Shown piece by piece: positions 52,073 to 62,546 of a stretch of DNA of 64,000 nt. A program made the position numbers and the translations under genes. The DNA lies in NCBI GenBank assembly GCA_002255985.1, contig NKIR01000005.1:119259-183258 (forward strand). The letters are read 5' to 3'. The stretch comes from Sphingomonadaceae bacterium PASS1. GTDB lineage: Bacteria; Pseudomonadota; Alphaproteobacteria; Sphingomonadales; Sphingomonadaceae. Position 1 is the stretch's first letter, and every line of letters begins with the position of its first letter. Under the pieces are notes generated by a model. It had not been told where the DNA came from, did not search any database, and saw only the letters and a list, made by a program, of their open reading frames with translations.

Positions 52073-54085
52073 ATGATCACGTTATTGGCTCGGACCTCGC
52101 TACTGGCGGTCGCCATCGGTACGCCTGCCGCTTATGCGCAGGAGAGCGCCGAGCCGATTATCATTGTCACCGGAAAAGGGCTCAACCAGACGAAGGGTGA
52201 CCCCGCTTATGGCTCGGTGGAAATCGACCGCGCGCGCTTAACCAGCGAAGCGTCTGGCCGGATCGAAAATATCCTCGCCGATGTTGCCGGATTTCAACAG
52301 TTCCGGCGTTCCGATAGCCGGTCAGCCAATCCATCGGCGCAAGGTGCCACCTTGCGCGCGCTTGGCGGCAATGCGTCAAGCCGCACGCTGGTGCTGCTTG
52401 ATGGGGTGCCTCAGGCCGACCCGTTTTTCGGCTATATCCCCTTTAGCGCAATAATCCCCGAACGTTTATCATCCGTTCGCGTCACGCGCGGCGGCGGTAA
52501 TGGTGCCTTTGGTGCAGGGGCTGTCGCAGGGACTATCGAACTGAACAGCGCGGGGCGGACCGACCTGCCCAACGCGGCATTGTCCGCCTTTTACGGCAGC
52601 GGCAACGCAAGCGAATTGTCCGCTGGCCTCGCGACGGATCTGGGTGCCGGATTTGTCAGCATATCGGGTCGGTGGGATCGCGGCGACGGGTTTTACACCG
52701 CGCCACGCGCCACCCGCCAGCCAACCGACGTCCGCGCCGCCTACGACAGCTGGTCAACCGGATTGCGCGCCGTTGCGCCGTTGGCGGACGGGGTTGAATT
52801 GCAGTTGCGTGGGCTGCTGTTTCAGGACCATCGGACGTTAAGATTTGCAGGCGCAGACAGCAGCTCCGAAGGACAGGACGCAAGCATCCGCATCGTGTCG
52901 CAGGGCCGCTGGCAAGTCGACGCGCTGGCCTATGTTCAGGCGCGCAACTTTACCAACATCGTGATCAGCGCAACGTCGTTCCGCAAAACGCTCGACCAAA
53001 GAAATACGCCATCCACGGGCGTCGGCGGCAAAATCGAGGTCAGGCCACCCGTCGGCAGAGATCATCAATTGCGCATTGGCGTAGACGCGCGGCTATCCGA
53101 AGGCGAGCTGTTTGAGGATGTGTATAGCGGCGTCACCGGCCTCGTCACCGCACGGCGCAACGCCGGTGGCAACAGCGCGACACTCGGTGTTTTCGCAGAG
53201 AATGACTGGACGCTTGGCGATCTGACGCTGACCGGCGGCATCCGTGCAGACCGCTGGACGATTACCAACGGCTTTTTTGCGGAGCGCGCGACCAACGGAA
53301 CCGTCGCGCGCGATGATGTCTTTGCCAATCGCACAAGTTGGCAGTCCAGCGCACGGGTCGGGGCACTCTATGAGCCGACCGATGGCATCGCGTTCCGTAC
53401 CGCGGCTTATAATGGTTTTCGCCTGCCCACACTGAACGAGCTCTACCGCCCATTCACCGTCTTCCCCGTCGCTACGCGCGCCAATGAAGCGCTGAACGTG
53501 GAAAAGCTGCGCGGCGTCGAGGCGGGGTTTGATGTCCGGCCAGCCAATGGCATTACCCTTGGCGCAACACTGTTCTACAACAGGCTCGACGACGCCATCG
53601 CCAACGTCACGATTGGCAATAATCTGCGCCGACGCGACAATGTCGATGCTGTCATTGCCAAGGGCGTCGAGCTCAGCGGCGAAGCGCAATTTGGGGCGGT
53701 CAGCATTGCCGCATCTTACGCGTTCAGCCACAGCAAAGTGCGCGCGTCAGGCATCGCCAGCGGCCTCAACGGGCTCACACCTGCACAAAGCCCCCGGCAT
53801 GCCGCAAATGCGACCGTGCGGTGGACGCCAGGCGCCGGCACAATATTGTCGGCAACAGCCCGTTATGTCGGCGCACAATTCGAAGACGATCTTGAGGCGA
53901 ATATTTTGCCATCGGCGCTAACCTTTGACGGCTTTGCGCAAATCCCCATCACCCGGCAGATTGCATTGACCGGCCGGGTCGAGAATATCCTCAATGAACA
54001 GATCGTGACCCGCAAAGTGGGAACATCCTTCGACCTTGGAACACCCCGGATATTCTGGATCGGCCTGAAATTTTCAGCCCGATAG
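52073..54085 (+). CDS. TonB-dependent receptor, small type
   Basis: A 670-residue receptor, shorter than the other two. Signal peptide (MITLLARTSLLAVAIGTPAAYAQ), TonB box EPIIIVTGKG, plug with GATLRALGGNASSRTLVLLDGVPQADPFFG and SVRVTRGGGNGAFGAGAVAGTIEL, barrel to the aromatic C-terminal strand RIFWIGLKFSAR. The LDGVP..DPFFG plug style is nearer to the BtuB/vitamin and metal receptors than to the catabolic group; no cobalamin riboswitch was recognised upstream. ATG 52073 is the start of the signal peptide. It ends 47 bases before the convergent 5-oxoprolinase operon. Confidence 0.9.
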   Translation: MITLLARTSLLAVAIGTPAAYAQESAEPIIIVTGKGLNQTKGDPAYGSVEIDRARLTSEASGRIENILADVAGFQQFRRSDSRSANPSAQGATLRALGGNASSRTLVLLDGVPQADPFFGYIPFSAIIPERLSSVRVTRGGGNGAFGAGAVAGTIELNSAGRTDLPNAALSAFYGSGNASELSAGLATDLGAGFVSISGRWDRGDGFYTAPRATRQPTDVRAAYDSWSTGLRAVAPLADGVELQLRGLLFQDHRTLRFAGADSSSEGQDASIRIVSQGRWQVDALAYVQARNFTNIVISATSFRKTLDQRNTPSTGVGGKIEVRPPVGRDHQLRIGVDARLSEGELFEDVYSGVTGLVTARRNAGGNSATLGVFAENDWTLGDLTLTGGIRADRWTITNGFFAERATNGTVARDDVFANRTSWQSSARVGALYEPTDGIAFRTAAYNGFRLPTLNELYRPFTVFPVATRANEALNVEKLRGVEAGFDVRPANGITLGATLFYNRLDDAIANVTIGNNLRRRDNVDAVIAKGVELSGEAQFGAVSIAASYAFSHSKVRASGIASGLNGLTPAQSPRHAANATVRWTPGAGTILSATARYVGAQFEDDLEANILPSALTFDGFAQIPITRQIALTGRVENILNEQIVTRKVGTSFDLGTPRIFWIGLKFSAR

Positions 54086-54132
54086 CGACGAAGGCTTCAT
54101 CATGTCCGGCGCGGCTGCAAGCCAGATTGAAT

Positions 54133-55131
54133 TTACGCCGGCGGCTGAAAAGCAAGCAGCGCAAATGTCGCGAGCCAGTGTTCGCCCATATAGTCGCCGG
54201 TGACATACGGCAGGCTGGCATCAAGATGTTCAAGCGCAGTCCGTTCGGCCACGGGCGAAACGGGGTGCTGCGGACCCAGCCGAGCGGCAATCGCGCGCCA
54301 GCACCACGCGCGGCTTAGGTTCAATCCGTCGAGATGCGCGATCTTCCCGTCGCTGCGGTCCGAAACAATGGCAGGCGTAAATAAGCTCTCAGGACGGCCC
54401 GCATCGGCTTCGGGGAGGAACGCGTCAAACCATGTTTGAAACGCGGCCTTTGATAAGACGCGGCTCATCAACAGCGCTTCAGTCAATGCTGATGACAAAA
54501 ACTCGTCACCGCCGGGCTCCCATGCTTGGCAGCTTCGGTCGCCTGAGAACCAGCCTTTCGCTTTCGCCGCGATAAGGTCGGACAAGACTGGATCGCGATT
54601 TTCGGCCCATTCGCCAGCGAGCACCAGCGCAAACGAAATGTTGAAATGCGAACCAACACGCAAGGGATAGGTAAGCTTTGGCAGAAATGCATGGAATCGC
54701 TCAGCAAAGGCAAGTGCAAGCGGTTCCAGCGCACTGGCCCAAGGGCCATCATGGCGTTCGAGCTCCGCATGCAATGCCAGCAGCCACGCCCAACCATAAG
54801 GACGTTCAAAACCTGCGGACATTGGACGGTCAAGAAAGGCACGTTCACCCGCAACTTTTTCAGGCACCAGCATTTCGTTGGCGCGTGCGTAAATGGCAGC
54901 CGTTTCGGGCATATCCGGAAACAAGCGCGCAAGACGCATGATTTGCCACCAGCCATGAACGCAACTGTGCCAGTCAAAGCTGCCGTGGAAGATGGGGTGG
55001 AACGCAGACGGCACGCGCGCGTCCTCAGGTCCGTTCAGCACGAGATCCATTTTATAGGGATATGGTTTTCCCAAATGGCTGAGCGTGGTGCGCGCAAATT
55101 GTGAAGCGATTGTGGGTGTTAAATGGGTCAT
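54133..55131 (-). CDS. DUF2891 family protein
   Basis: A 332-residue protein of unknown function. Family-like blocks are HPIFHGSFDWHSCVHGWW near residue 50, ERPYGWAWLLAL, GSHFNISFALVLAGEWA and GDRSCQAWEPGGDEFLSSALTEALLMSRVL; conserved His, Trp and Glu suggest an alpha/alpha-barrel enzyme like some glycosidases or epimerases. No signal peptide. ATG 55131 overlaps the stop of the DUF979 gene (ATGA), so it is translated with it. As last gene of the 5-oxoprolinase operon it may process the oxoproline-related substrate, a guess from context. Confidence 0.85.
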   Translation of the reverse strand: MTHLTPTIASQFARTTLSHLGKPYPYKMDLVLNGPEDARVPSAFHPIFHGSFDWHSCVHGWWQIMRLARLFPDMPETAAIYARANEMLVPEKVAGERAFLDRPMSAGFERPYGWAWLLALHAELERHDGPWASALEPLALAFAERFHAFLPKLTYPLRVGSHFNISFALVLAGEWAENRDPVLSDLIAAKAKGWFSGDRSCQAWEPGGDEFLSSALTEALLMSRVLSKAAFQTWFDAFLPEADAGRPESLFTPAIVSDRSDGKIAHLDGLNLSRAWCWRAIAARLGPQHPVSPVAERTALEHLDASLPYVTGDYMGEHWLATFALLAFQPPA

Positions 55132-56069
55132 CGGAACGCCAGAAAATAAATGAGTGCAATGTTGACAATCAGCAGCGGCACAGCCGTTGCGATTTGCGTT
55201 TTGACGACAGCATTTTCGTCTTTTAGCTCGAGCAAAGCCGCCGGTACCAAGTTGAAGTTTGCGGCCATCGGCGTCATCAGCGTCCCGCAAAATCCGGCAA
55301 GCATGCCGATCGCGCAGATGATCGCTGGGTCGCCGTCATATTGCTTGACAAGCAACGGTATACCAATCGCCGCGATCATCACCGGAAATGCGGCAAAGGC
55401 ATTGCCCATGATCATGGTGAACAACGCCATCCCCACACCGAACGCAATGACCGCACCGGCCAGACTGCCTGCGGGAATGGCTTGCTGGATTACCCCGCCC
55501 ACCACATCGCCCACACCCGCAAGCGCGAACACTGCGCCAAGGCTTGCAAGCATTTGCGGCAAGATTGCCGCCCAACCGACCGAATCCATCAAGCGCCGCC
55601 CCTGCGACAGCGGCAATGCAGGCGCGGCACGTAACCACGCATGACCCACCGCAAGCGCAAGCAATACGCCCAATGCCAACGAAATCAGCGTCACTTGCTT
55701 TACATCGAAATATGCGGGGAATTGTTTGAACAGAAATGTGCCCGCAAGAGCGGTCGCGGGAATAACCAGCGCGATGGCAAACAGGCCGTTGCCATATTTT
55801 GCCGCGCGCTGATTTTTGGTCGCCTCCGGAACTTCGTCCGCCTTTGTCTTGCCGAGCCCGCCAAATCCAGCAATCGCCACCAAAGCGAGCACAAGCAGGC
55901 CATTGCCGAAATCACCCAGGAAATTGCCTGCCCACATGCTCACGGCCATTAGCCCCCAAAAGGCGGCATTGCCAAAGCGGCGCGGATTGGCCTTGTCGAT
56001 GAGGTTGAACATCGCGAATGCTGCAAAAGCGACGCCGGCGATTGCATAGACCCACGTCAGCGTAATCAT
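55128..56069 (-). CDS. DUF979 family membrane protein
   Basis: A 313-residue polytopic membrane protein (about nine to ten helices) such as LTWVYAIAGVAFAAFAMFNLI at the N-terminus and TAVPLLIVNIALIYFLAF at the C-terminus. DUF979 is nearly always paired with DUF969, as here, where the two genes overlap by four bases (ATGA); together they look like the two halves of a transporter. Their link with 5-oxoprolinase genes suggests uptake of 5-oxoproline (pyroglutamate). The conserved GAVIAFGVGMALFTMIMGNAFAAFPVM region may form the substrate path. Confidence 0.87.
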   Translation of the reverse strand: MITLTWVYAIAGVAFAAFAMFNLIDKANPRRFGNAAFWGLMAVSMWAGNFLGDFGNGLLVLALVAIAGFGGLGKTKADEVPEATKNQRAAKYGNGLFAIALVIPATALAGTFLFKQFPAYFDVKQVTLISLALGVLLALAVGHAWLRAAPALPLSQGRRLMDSVGWAAILPQMLASLGAVFALAGVGDVVGGVIQQAIPAGSLAGAVIAFGVGMALFTMIMGNAFAAFPVMIAAIGIPLLVKQYDGDPAIICAIGMLAGFCGTLMTPMAANFNLVPAALLELKDENAVVKTQIATAVPLLIVNIALIYFLAFR

Positions 56070-56758
56070 GCTGATTCGTCCGATGCGGTCACAGATGCTG
56101 CTTGCGCATTTAAGCGGCGGTCAAGCAGCCAGAGCCTGAAGCCATGGATCAGAAACGCCGCAATCGCGGTCGGTATAGCCCAGACCGAAAGCTCGAACGG
56201 CTCCAATATAATGCCATATTGTTCGAGCAATCCCTTCATCAGCAAAATCGAACCGATGGCGAGGAAAATGTCCTCACCGAAAAACAGGCCGACATTGTCC
56301 GTGGCGGCAGAGAAGGCTTTGACTTCCTCACGCTGGTTATCATGTAAAGTACCTGCCTGTTTTTCAGCCGCCGCCTCTGCCATTGGCGCGACCAACGGGC
56401 GCACGGTTTGCGGATGACCGGCGACTGACGTTAATCCCAAGGCCGCCGTCGCTTGCCGCATCAAGAGATAGCCCGCCAATAGCCGCCCGGTCGTTGCGCC
56501 TTTCAGACCGGAGATCAGGCCGCGCGCGCGCTCCTGAAGACCGAATGCCTCAAGCATTCCAATGACGGGCAACACAATCCAAACAATGGAAACATATCGC
56601 GCGTCATTAAAGGCTTTACCAAATGCCGAGACAATCGCGTGCACGTCCAAGCCCGCCGCTATGCCCGTTACGGCTGCGGATGCGATAATGACCAGCAACG
56701 GGTTGAACCGCAGCATAAAGCCAATCACAATGACGGCAATCCCCAGCAAAACCCACAT
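56066..56758 (-). CDS. DUF969 family membrane protein
   Basis: A 230-residue membrane protein with about six helices (VLLGIAVIVIGFMLRFNPLLVIIASAAVTG at the start, IFLAIGSILLMKGLLEQYG later). It holds a conserved GLTSVAGHPQTVRPLVAPMAEAAAE stretch with polar residues inside the membrane region. It pairs with the DUF979 gene immediately downstream as a likely two-part carrier. Ribosome site GAAGGGG. It follows the 5-oxoprolinase gene by 20 bases. Transport of 5-oxoproline is a context-based inference. Confidence 0.87.
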   Translation of the reverse strand: MWVLLGIAVIVIGFMLRFNPLLVIIASAAVTGIAAGLDVHAIVSAFGKAFNDARYVSIVWIVLPVIGMLEAFGLQERARGLISGLKGATTGRLLAGYLLMRQATAALGLTSVAGHPQTVRPLVAPMAEAAAEKQAGTLHDNQREEVKAFSAATDNVGLFFGEDIFLAIGSILLMKGLLEQYGIILEPFELSVWAIPTAIAAFLIHGFRLWLLDRRLNAQAASVTASDESA

Positions 56759-56778
56759 AAGCTTACGTCCCCTTCTGC

Positions 56779-59700
56779 CTAAGCCTTGCCATATCCGCCG
56801 CCACCTGGTGTTTCGATTTCGAAAACATCGCCGGCCTTCATTTCAACGGTAGCGGTTGCACCGAAAATTTCCACACTGCCATCGGCGCGCCGGACGCGAT
56901 TTATACCGCGCATGCCATGTTCACCGCCCGCCAAACCAAAAGGCGGCACTCTGCGTCGGTTCGACAATATGCCCGCCGTCATTGGCTCAAGGAAACGGAC
57001 GCGGCGCACTGCGCCATCGCCTCCATCATGCAATCCGCGCCCGCGGGAACCTGTGCGTACGGAGAACTCCTCAAGCAGAACCGGAAATCGCGTTTCCAAT
57101 ATTTCGGGATCGGTCAGGCGGCTGTTGGTCATATGCGTCTGTACGACCGAGGCACCGTCAAAGTCGGGCCCAGCGCCAGAGCCGCCAGCTATCGTTTCAT
57201 AATATTGATATATCGCATTGCCGAAGGTGAAATTGTTCATCGTGCCCTGCGCGCCCGCCATCACGCCAAGCGCACCAAATACCGCGTCCGTTATAACTTG
57301 GCTGGTTTCGACATTACCCGCAACGACCGCCGCCGGATAACGCGGGTGCACCAATGTTCCTTCGGGCGCGATGATGGTAATCGGCTTTAGGCACCCCTCG
57401 TTCATCGGGATGTTGTCATCAATCAATGTGCGCACAACATACAGCACCGCCGCGCGCACCACTGAAACAGGGGCGTTGAAATTGTCGGGCAACTGCGCGG
57501 ACGTTCCGGTGAAATCAATCGTCGCCGTGCGGGCCGCGTGGTCGACCGATACCTGCACTTCAACCACGGCATCATTGTCCATCGCGTAACGGAAATGGCC
57601 GTCGGAAAGGCGCAGAATTAACCGCCGTACAGCTTCTTCGGCATGGTCCTGCACATGATGCATATAGGCGCAGACCACATCGGCACCGTAATCGTTACTG
57701 ATACGCACAAGTTCTGACGCGCCCTTTGCACAGGCAGCAATCTGCGCTTTCAAATCGGCGATATTCTGTTCGATATTGCGCGATGGCCATGTGCCGGATG
57801 CCAGCAGATTGCGGACCTCAATATCCCGGAACTGACCGCTTTCGACGATCAGCATATTGTCGATCAAAACGCCTTCTTCGTCCACCGACCGACTGTTCGG
57901 CGGCATAGAGCCCGGGGTAATCCCGCCAATATCCGCATGGTGCCCACGGGCGGCAACGAAATAAGCGGGCGCCCCATCATTGTCCGCCACAAAGACGGGC
58001 ATGATGACCGTGATATCCGGCAAATGGGTACCGCCGTCATAGGGTGCGTTCAATGCGTAAACATCCCCAGCGCAGATACCACGGCCATCGGCTTGATCGC
58101 CGCGCCGTGACAATATGGTCCGCACGCTTTCGCCCATTGAACCCAAATGCACGGGCATGTGTGGCGCATTGGCAACCAGATTTCCCTTGGCATCGAAAAG
58201 CGCACAGGAAAAATCTAGCCGCTCGCGGATGTTCACTGACGACGCGCTATGTTGAAGTGCAGCGCCCATTTCCTCGGCAATGGCCATGAACAGGCCGCCC
58301 ATAATCTCAAGGCGGACGGGGTCAACTTCTGTTCCGACCACGCCGCACGTCGTGCGCGCCGTAGATCGCGACAACATCAAATTGCCGATGCCGTCTACTG
58401 CAACCTTCCAGCCCGGCTCGACAATCGTCGTCGAAACCGGATCAATGATGATGGCTGGGCCATAGGCTGAAAATCCAGCCGCCAGAGCGCTACGGTCATA
58501 TAATGGCGCATCATGATGCGCGCCGGCCATAAAGCACGAGACGTCGTTGATCGGCAGATTGGAACCGGCGGATCGCGCAAAGTGGATATCGGCATCAAAT
58601 GCACTCGCATGAATGGCCTCCACCCGAACCATTTCGACCACCAAAGCTTTGTCGCTGACGAAGCCAAATTGGCTGCTGTGCCGTGCCTCAAAAGCCGCCT
58701 GCATCGCGGTCACATCACCAAAAGCTATCTCGATACTGCTATCGGTCCCCACATAGCGGATGTGCACAGTCGCTTCGCTGCTGATGTCGCCGTCGACGCC
58801 CTGAGCGCGCAATTCTGCTTCCGCTTCGGCCGACAGGCTTTGCACAATCGGCCCAAGCGTTGCCTGTTCCAGCGCGCCGCCAAATGTGCGCTCGCGTATC
58901 GCCCGCCGATCCGCGAGACCCATGCCATAAGCCGACAGTACCCCCGCCAGCGGATGAATCATCACACGGTCCATGCCAAGCGCATCCGCCACCAAACAGG
59001 CATGCTGCCCGCCTGCGCCGCCAAAGCAGGCCAAGGTATAACGCGTGACATCATGCCCGCGCTCAATGGAGATTTTCTTGATCGCATTGGCCATGTTGGC
59101 AACCGCAATTGCAACGAAACCTTCGGCAATTTCTTCCGCGCGCATCTGCTTTCCGGGCGCGGCTGCAACGTCCACGACAAGCGCTTCAAATTTATCGCGT
59201 ACGACGTCGGCGTCGAGCGGCTGGTTGCCGTCGGGTCCAAATATGTTCGGGAAATGCGCAGGAACAATCTTGCCCAGCATGACGTTGCAATCCGTCACCG
59301 TCAGCGGCCCACCACGCCGGTAACAGGCAGGTCCGGGTACAGCGCCTGCCGAATGGGGTCCAACCTGGAAACGCGAACCGTCAAACGTACAGATTGAGCC
59401 ACCACCCGCGGCAACGGTATGGATGCGCATCATCGGCGCTCTTATCCGCACGCCTGCGACCATTGTTTCGCTTTCGCGTTCATAATGTCCGGCATAATGC
59501 GACACATCGGTGGACGTGCCACCCATGTCAAAACCGATGATAGCGGTAATGCCCGCCTGCGCCGCCGTTTTGGCCATGCCGACAATACCACCCGCGGGAC
59601 CAGACAAGATGGCATCTTTGCCGCGGAAGCTGTCGCTGCTCGTCAGGCCGCCATTCGATTGCATGAACAATGCGGATATGTTGCCACCAGCATCAGCCTT

Positions 59701-60369
59701 CAACTGCTCAACATATTGCCGCAACACGGGCGACAAATAGGCATCGACCAACGTCGTATCGCCGCGCCCGACCAGCTTGATCAGGGGCGCAATGACATGA
59801 CTGACCGAAATTTGGGGAAAGCCGATTTCGGCCGCGATCTGTGCCAGTCGCTGTTCATGCCGAGTATAAAGATAGCCATGCATCAAGACGATAGCGAGCG
59901 CGCGATATCCCGCATCATAAGCCGCCTGCAGGCCCATTCGCGCAGCATTGTTGTCCAACGGCGTCAGCACGTCACCTTTGGTATTGATCCGCTCGTCAAT
60001 CTCAATGACCTTGCCATGCAACGGTTCGGGCAGTTCAATATGCCGCACGAATAATTTGGGTCGCTCTTGATAGCCAATCCGCAGCGCGTCACCAAAACCC
60101 CGCGTAATGGCAAGGCACGTGGGCTCGCCCTTATGCTCAAGCAACGCATTGGTTGCGACCGTCGTGCCGATCCGCATTTCAACGGGCGGCAATGGCCCAT
60201 CGGATATGCCGGTAATCAGCCGGACTGCAGCGATAGCGGCGTCGCGATAATGTTCGGGGTTTTCCGACAGAAGCTTGACGGTTTCGATTGCGCCATCGGG
60301 CGAACGGCCGATCACATCGGTAAATGTCCCACCGCGATCAACCCAGAACTGCCAGTTACGTGAATCCAT
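56779..60369 (-). CDS. 5-oxoprolinase (ATP-hydrolysing), fused HyuA-HyuB
   Basis: A 1196-residue single-chain enzyme that opens 5-oxoproline to glutamate with ATP. The HyuA-like half (about 1-680) starts [21 protein letters not shown] with the actin-like phosphate loop, then [30 protein letters not shown] and [19 protein letters not shown]. The HyuB-like half (about 690-1196) begins [23 protein letters not shown], with [33 protein letters not shown] and a C-terminal [15 protein letters not shown]. Length and fused order match OPLAH-type oxoprolinases. It heads the operon with DUF969, DUF979 and DUF2891, and contrasts with the split hyuA/hyuB pair at 40.9-44.8 kb. Confidence 0.94.
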   Translation of the reverse strand: MDSRNWQFWVDRGGTFTDVIGRSPDGAIETVKLLSENPEHYRDAAIAAVRLITGISDGPLPPVEMRIGTTVATNALLEHKGEPTCLAITRGFGDALRIGYQERPKLFVRHIELPEPLHGKVIEIDERINTKGDVLTPLDNNAARMGLQAAYDAGYRALAIVLMHGYLYTRHEQRLAQIAAEIGFPQISVSHVIAPLIKLVGRGDTTLVDAYLSPVLRQYVEQLKADAGGNISALFMQSNGGLTSSDSFRGKDAILSGPAGGIVGMAKTAAQAGITAIIGFDMGGTSTDVSHYAGHYERESETMVAGVRIRAPMMRIHTVAAGGGSICTFDGSRFQVGPHSAGAVPGPACYRRGGPLTVTDCNVMLGKIVPAHFPNIFGPDGNQPLDADVVRDKFEALVVDVAAAPGKQMRAEEIAEGFVAIAVANMANAIKKISIERGHDVTRYTLACFGGAGGQHACLVADALGMDRVMIHPLAGVLSAYGMGLADRRAIRERTFGGALEQATLGPIVQSLSAEAEAELRAQGVDGDISSEATVHIRYVGTDSSIEIAFGDVTAMQAAFEARHSSQFGFVSDKALVVEMVRVEAIHASAFDADIHFARSAGSNLPINDVSCFMAGAHHDAPLYDRSALAAGFSAYGPAIIIDPVSTTIVEPGWKVAVDGIGNLMLSRSTARTTCGVVGTEVDPVRLEIMGGLFMAIAEEMGAALQHSASSVNIRERLDFSCALFDAKGNLVANAPHMPVHLGSMGESVRTILSRRGDQADGRGICAGDVYALNAPYDGGTHLPDITVIMPVFVADNDGAPAYFVAARGHHADIGGITPGSMPPNSRSVDEEGVLIDNMLIVESGQFRDIEVRNLLASGTWPSRNIEQNIADLKAQIAACAKGASELVRISNDYGADVVCAYMHHVQDHAEEAVRRLILRLSDGHFRYAMDNDAVVEVQVSVDHAARTATIDFTGTSAQLPDNFNAPVSVVRAAVLYVVRTLIDDNIPMNEGCLKPITIIAPEGTLVHPRYPAAVVAGNVETSQVITDAVFGALGVMAGAQGTMNNFTFGNAIYQYYETIAGGSGAGPDFDGASVVQTHMTNSRLTDPEILETRFPVLLEEFSVRTGSRGRGLHDGGDGAVRRVRFLEPMTAGILSNRRRVPPFGLAGGEHGMRGINRVRRADGSVEIFGATATVEMKAGDVFEIETPGGGGYGKA

Positions 60370-60467
60370 CTGCGCCGACTAAACGCTGGCATAGTTTCGT
60401 GCCATTAAAATCGCTTCACATGGCTGGCGCACAGGCATACGGTCCGCAGCAAATGGATGGAGAGTTT

Positions 60468-62312
60468 ATGAAAAGCATTTTGAAAATGGGTGTCGCAGCC
60501 GTCTGTGCCAACCTGATTTTGCCAGCCACCGCTATATATGCCCAAGCCCCGGCCACGTCAGTCGGCATGGCCAGCGAAGATGCGCGACTAACGGCATTTT
60601 TGGATGCGGAATTCAGCGAATATCTCAAGCAACAGCCCCAAGTGGCCACGCGCCTTGGCCTCAAGGACGGTGGTGACCGCTGGAATGATATCAGCGACAA
60701 CGCTGCGGTTGAACAGGTCAAATGGCGTCAGGCAAGCGTCGCCCGCATGAAAGCCGCATTCAACCGCGCCGACCTTTCGCCAGAAGCCCAGGTGAATTTC
60801 GACATCTGGGCGTTGGAAGCCGACCGCGCTGTCATGAGCGAAGCAAACCGGATGTACCGCCCGCCTTTCTACTCGCGTCTGTATTCCGTGCACAGCCAGC
60901 TGGCGGACTTTTTGGTCAACACCCATGGGGTCGCGGATGTTACAGACCTAAAGAATTACATCGCTCGGTTGCGCGGCATGCCTGCAGTGCTGGACATGGC
61001 CATTGAACGCACGCAAGCGAGCGAACGCGCTGGCATTCGCGTACCCAAATTTCAGGTCGAGTCCGTCATTTCCGGGAGCGAGAAGCTCACCAGCGGCGCG
61101 TCATTCACGGCCGGACCAGAGTCGGCGCTTTGGGCAGATGTTCAGGCCAAGACTGAAGCATTGATAACGGCGGACAAAATCTCTCGCGGCGATGCAGATG
61201 CCATGCTCGCCGAAGCGCGCGCAGCCATTCTTGACCTGAAGCCTGCTTATGGTCGCGTGATTGCGTGGGGCAAGGCAAGCTTGCCAGCTGCGCCAAGCGG
61301 CCGCGTTGGTGCCATTTCGCTTCCCGGCGGTGAGGACTATTATGCAAACGAACTGAAGCTCAACACGACAACCGACTATACCGCAGACCAAATTCACAAA
61401 ATTGGTCTTCAGGAAGTTGCACGCATTGAAGCGGAACAGGATGCCCTCGCACAAAAGGCAGGGTTCAAGGACCGCAGTGCTTTTTATGCCGAACGCGCGA
61501 AGCTATATCCGCCAAAGCCTTTTGACGACGCCGCGCGTGCCGAATATCTCGCCACCGCAAATGCTTTTGTCGCCAAAACGCGCACGCTGTTGCCAGCCTA
61601 TTTCGGCATGACGCCCGCTTTCCGCATTGAAGTGGTGCGCGAACCTGCGTTCAGCGAAGTGGCCGGCGGTGCCGCGCACGCGTCTGCTCCAAGCCCCGAT
61701 GGCAAGCGCCCCGCCCGCACCTATGTGCACCTCGTCGGCACGACCCCCGATCCGGCGGCGCTGTATACGCTGATGTGTCATGAAGCGGTACCAGGACACA
61801 ACACCCAAGGCGACATTCAAGTGCGGCAGCAAGGCGGGCCTAAGTTCCGTTCGGTGACTGGCTATGTCGCGTTTGGCGAAGGCTGGGGACTGTATGCCGA
61901 AGCTTTGTGTAAGGAAATGAATGCGTTTCCGGACATTGCGGCTGATTTCATGCGGCTGGACGCAGAGCTGTTCCGTGCAGCGCGTCTCGTAACCGACACC
62001 GGCATCCACGCACTGGGTTGGACCGAGGACCAAGCCGTGACCTATATGAACAGGACTGGACGGCAGCCGATTGAACGGTCACGTTCCGAAGTACGCCGTT
62101 ATATCACGCTGCCCGGTCAAGCCACTGGCTACAAGATCGGCATGCTCAAGATCATGGCAGAACGCAAAAAAGCTGAAGCCGCGCTTGGGGCAAAATTCGA
62201 AATTAAGGGTTTCCACGACCTTCTGATCGCATCGGGTTCGCAACCCCTGTCCATCCTTGAACGTCGTGTCGATGAATGGATCGCCGCGCGGGCAAATAAC
62301 CTTAAAAAGTAA
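60468..62312 (+). CDS. DUF885 family zinc peptidase, exported
   Basis: A 614-residue enzyme of the DUF885 family, thought to be zinc-dependent carboxypeptidase/dipeptidase-like. A signal peptide (MKSILKMGVAAVCANLILPATAIYAQ) sends it to the periplasm. The metal motif is MCHEAVPGHNTQ (H-E-x-x-P-G-H), with GEGWGLYAEALCKEM supplying a further acidic ligand, and QPLSILERRVDEWI at the C-terminus. ATG 60468 follows GGAGAG and starts the signal peptide; longer frames overlap the divergent oxoprolinase gene. It may release peptides with N-terminal glutamine or glutamate that cyclise to 5-oxoproline, linking it to the neighbour operon (inference). Confidence 0.9.
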   Translation: MKSILKMGVAAVCANLILPATAIYAQAPATSVGMASEDARLTAFLDAEFSEYLKQQPQVATRLGLKDGGDRWNDISDNAAVEQVKWRQASVARMKAAFNRADLSPEAQVNFDIWALEADRAVMSEANRMYRPPFYSRLYSVHSQLADFLVNTHGVADVTDLKNYIARLRGMPAVLDMAIERTQASERAGIRVPKFQVESVISGSEKLTSGASFTAGPESALWADVQAKTEALITADKISRGDADAMLAEARAAILDLKPAYGRVIAWGKASLPAAPSGRVGAISLPGGEDYYANELKLNTTTDYTADQIHKIGLQEVARIEAEQDALAQKAGFKDRSAFYAERAKLYPPKPFDDAARAEYLATANAFVAKTRTLLPAYFGMTPAFRIEVVREPAFSEVAGGAAHASAPSPDGKRPARTYVHLVGTTPDPAALYTLMCHEAVPGHNTQGDIQVRQQGGPKFRSVTGYVAFGEGWGLYAEALCKEMNAFPDIAADFMRLDAELFRAARLVTDTGIHALGWTEDQAVTYMNRTGRQPIERSRSEVRRYITLPGQATGYKIGMLKIMAERKKAEAALGAKFEIKGFHDLLIASGSQPLSILERRVDEWIAARANNLKK

Positions 62313-62546
62313 GTCTAGCGTTAGTAGCTATTAAATTCACGTTCAAGGCGTCAAAATGGCATCTAATCTCGAAGGTGCATTTAATAGGTCTTGACGATAG
62401 ATTTTCATTTCAAGATTACATGAAAATAAATGACTGTCTGATAAAAAATTCGAAATTAAATCTCATCCGCTTTTATATTACCTAGTTGTAGATTAAATGT
62501 AAAATAATGTAAAATATTAATCCGGTCACTCGGGGGGAACTGGAGA
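62313..62546. other. AT-rich intergenic region
   Basis: About 230 bases, clearly richer in A and T than the rest of the window, with many short A/T tracts. No terminator-like stem or coding frame stands out. It may hold the promoter of the following gene and marks a change in base composition that continues to the end of the window. Confidence 0.5.
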
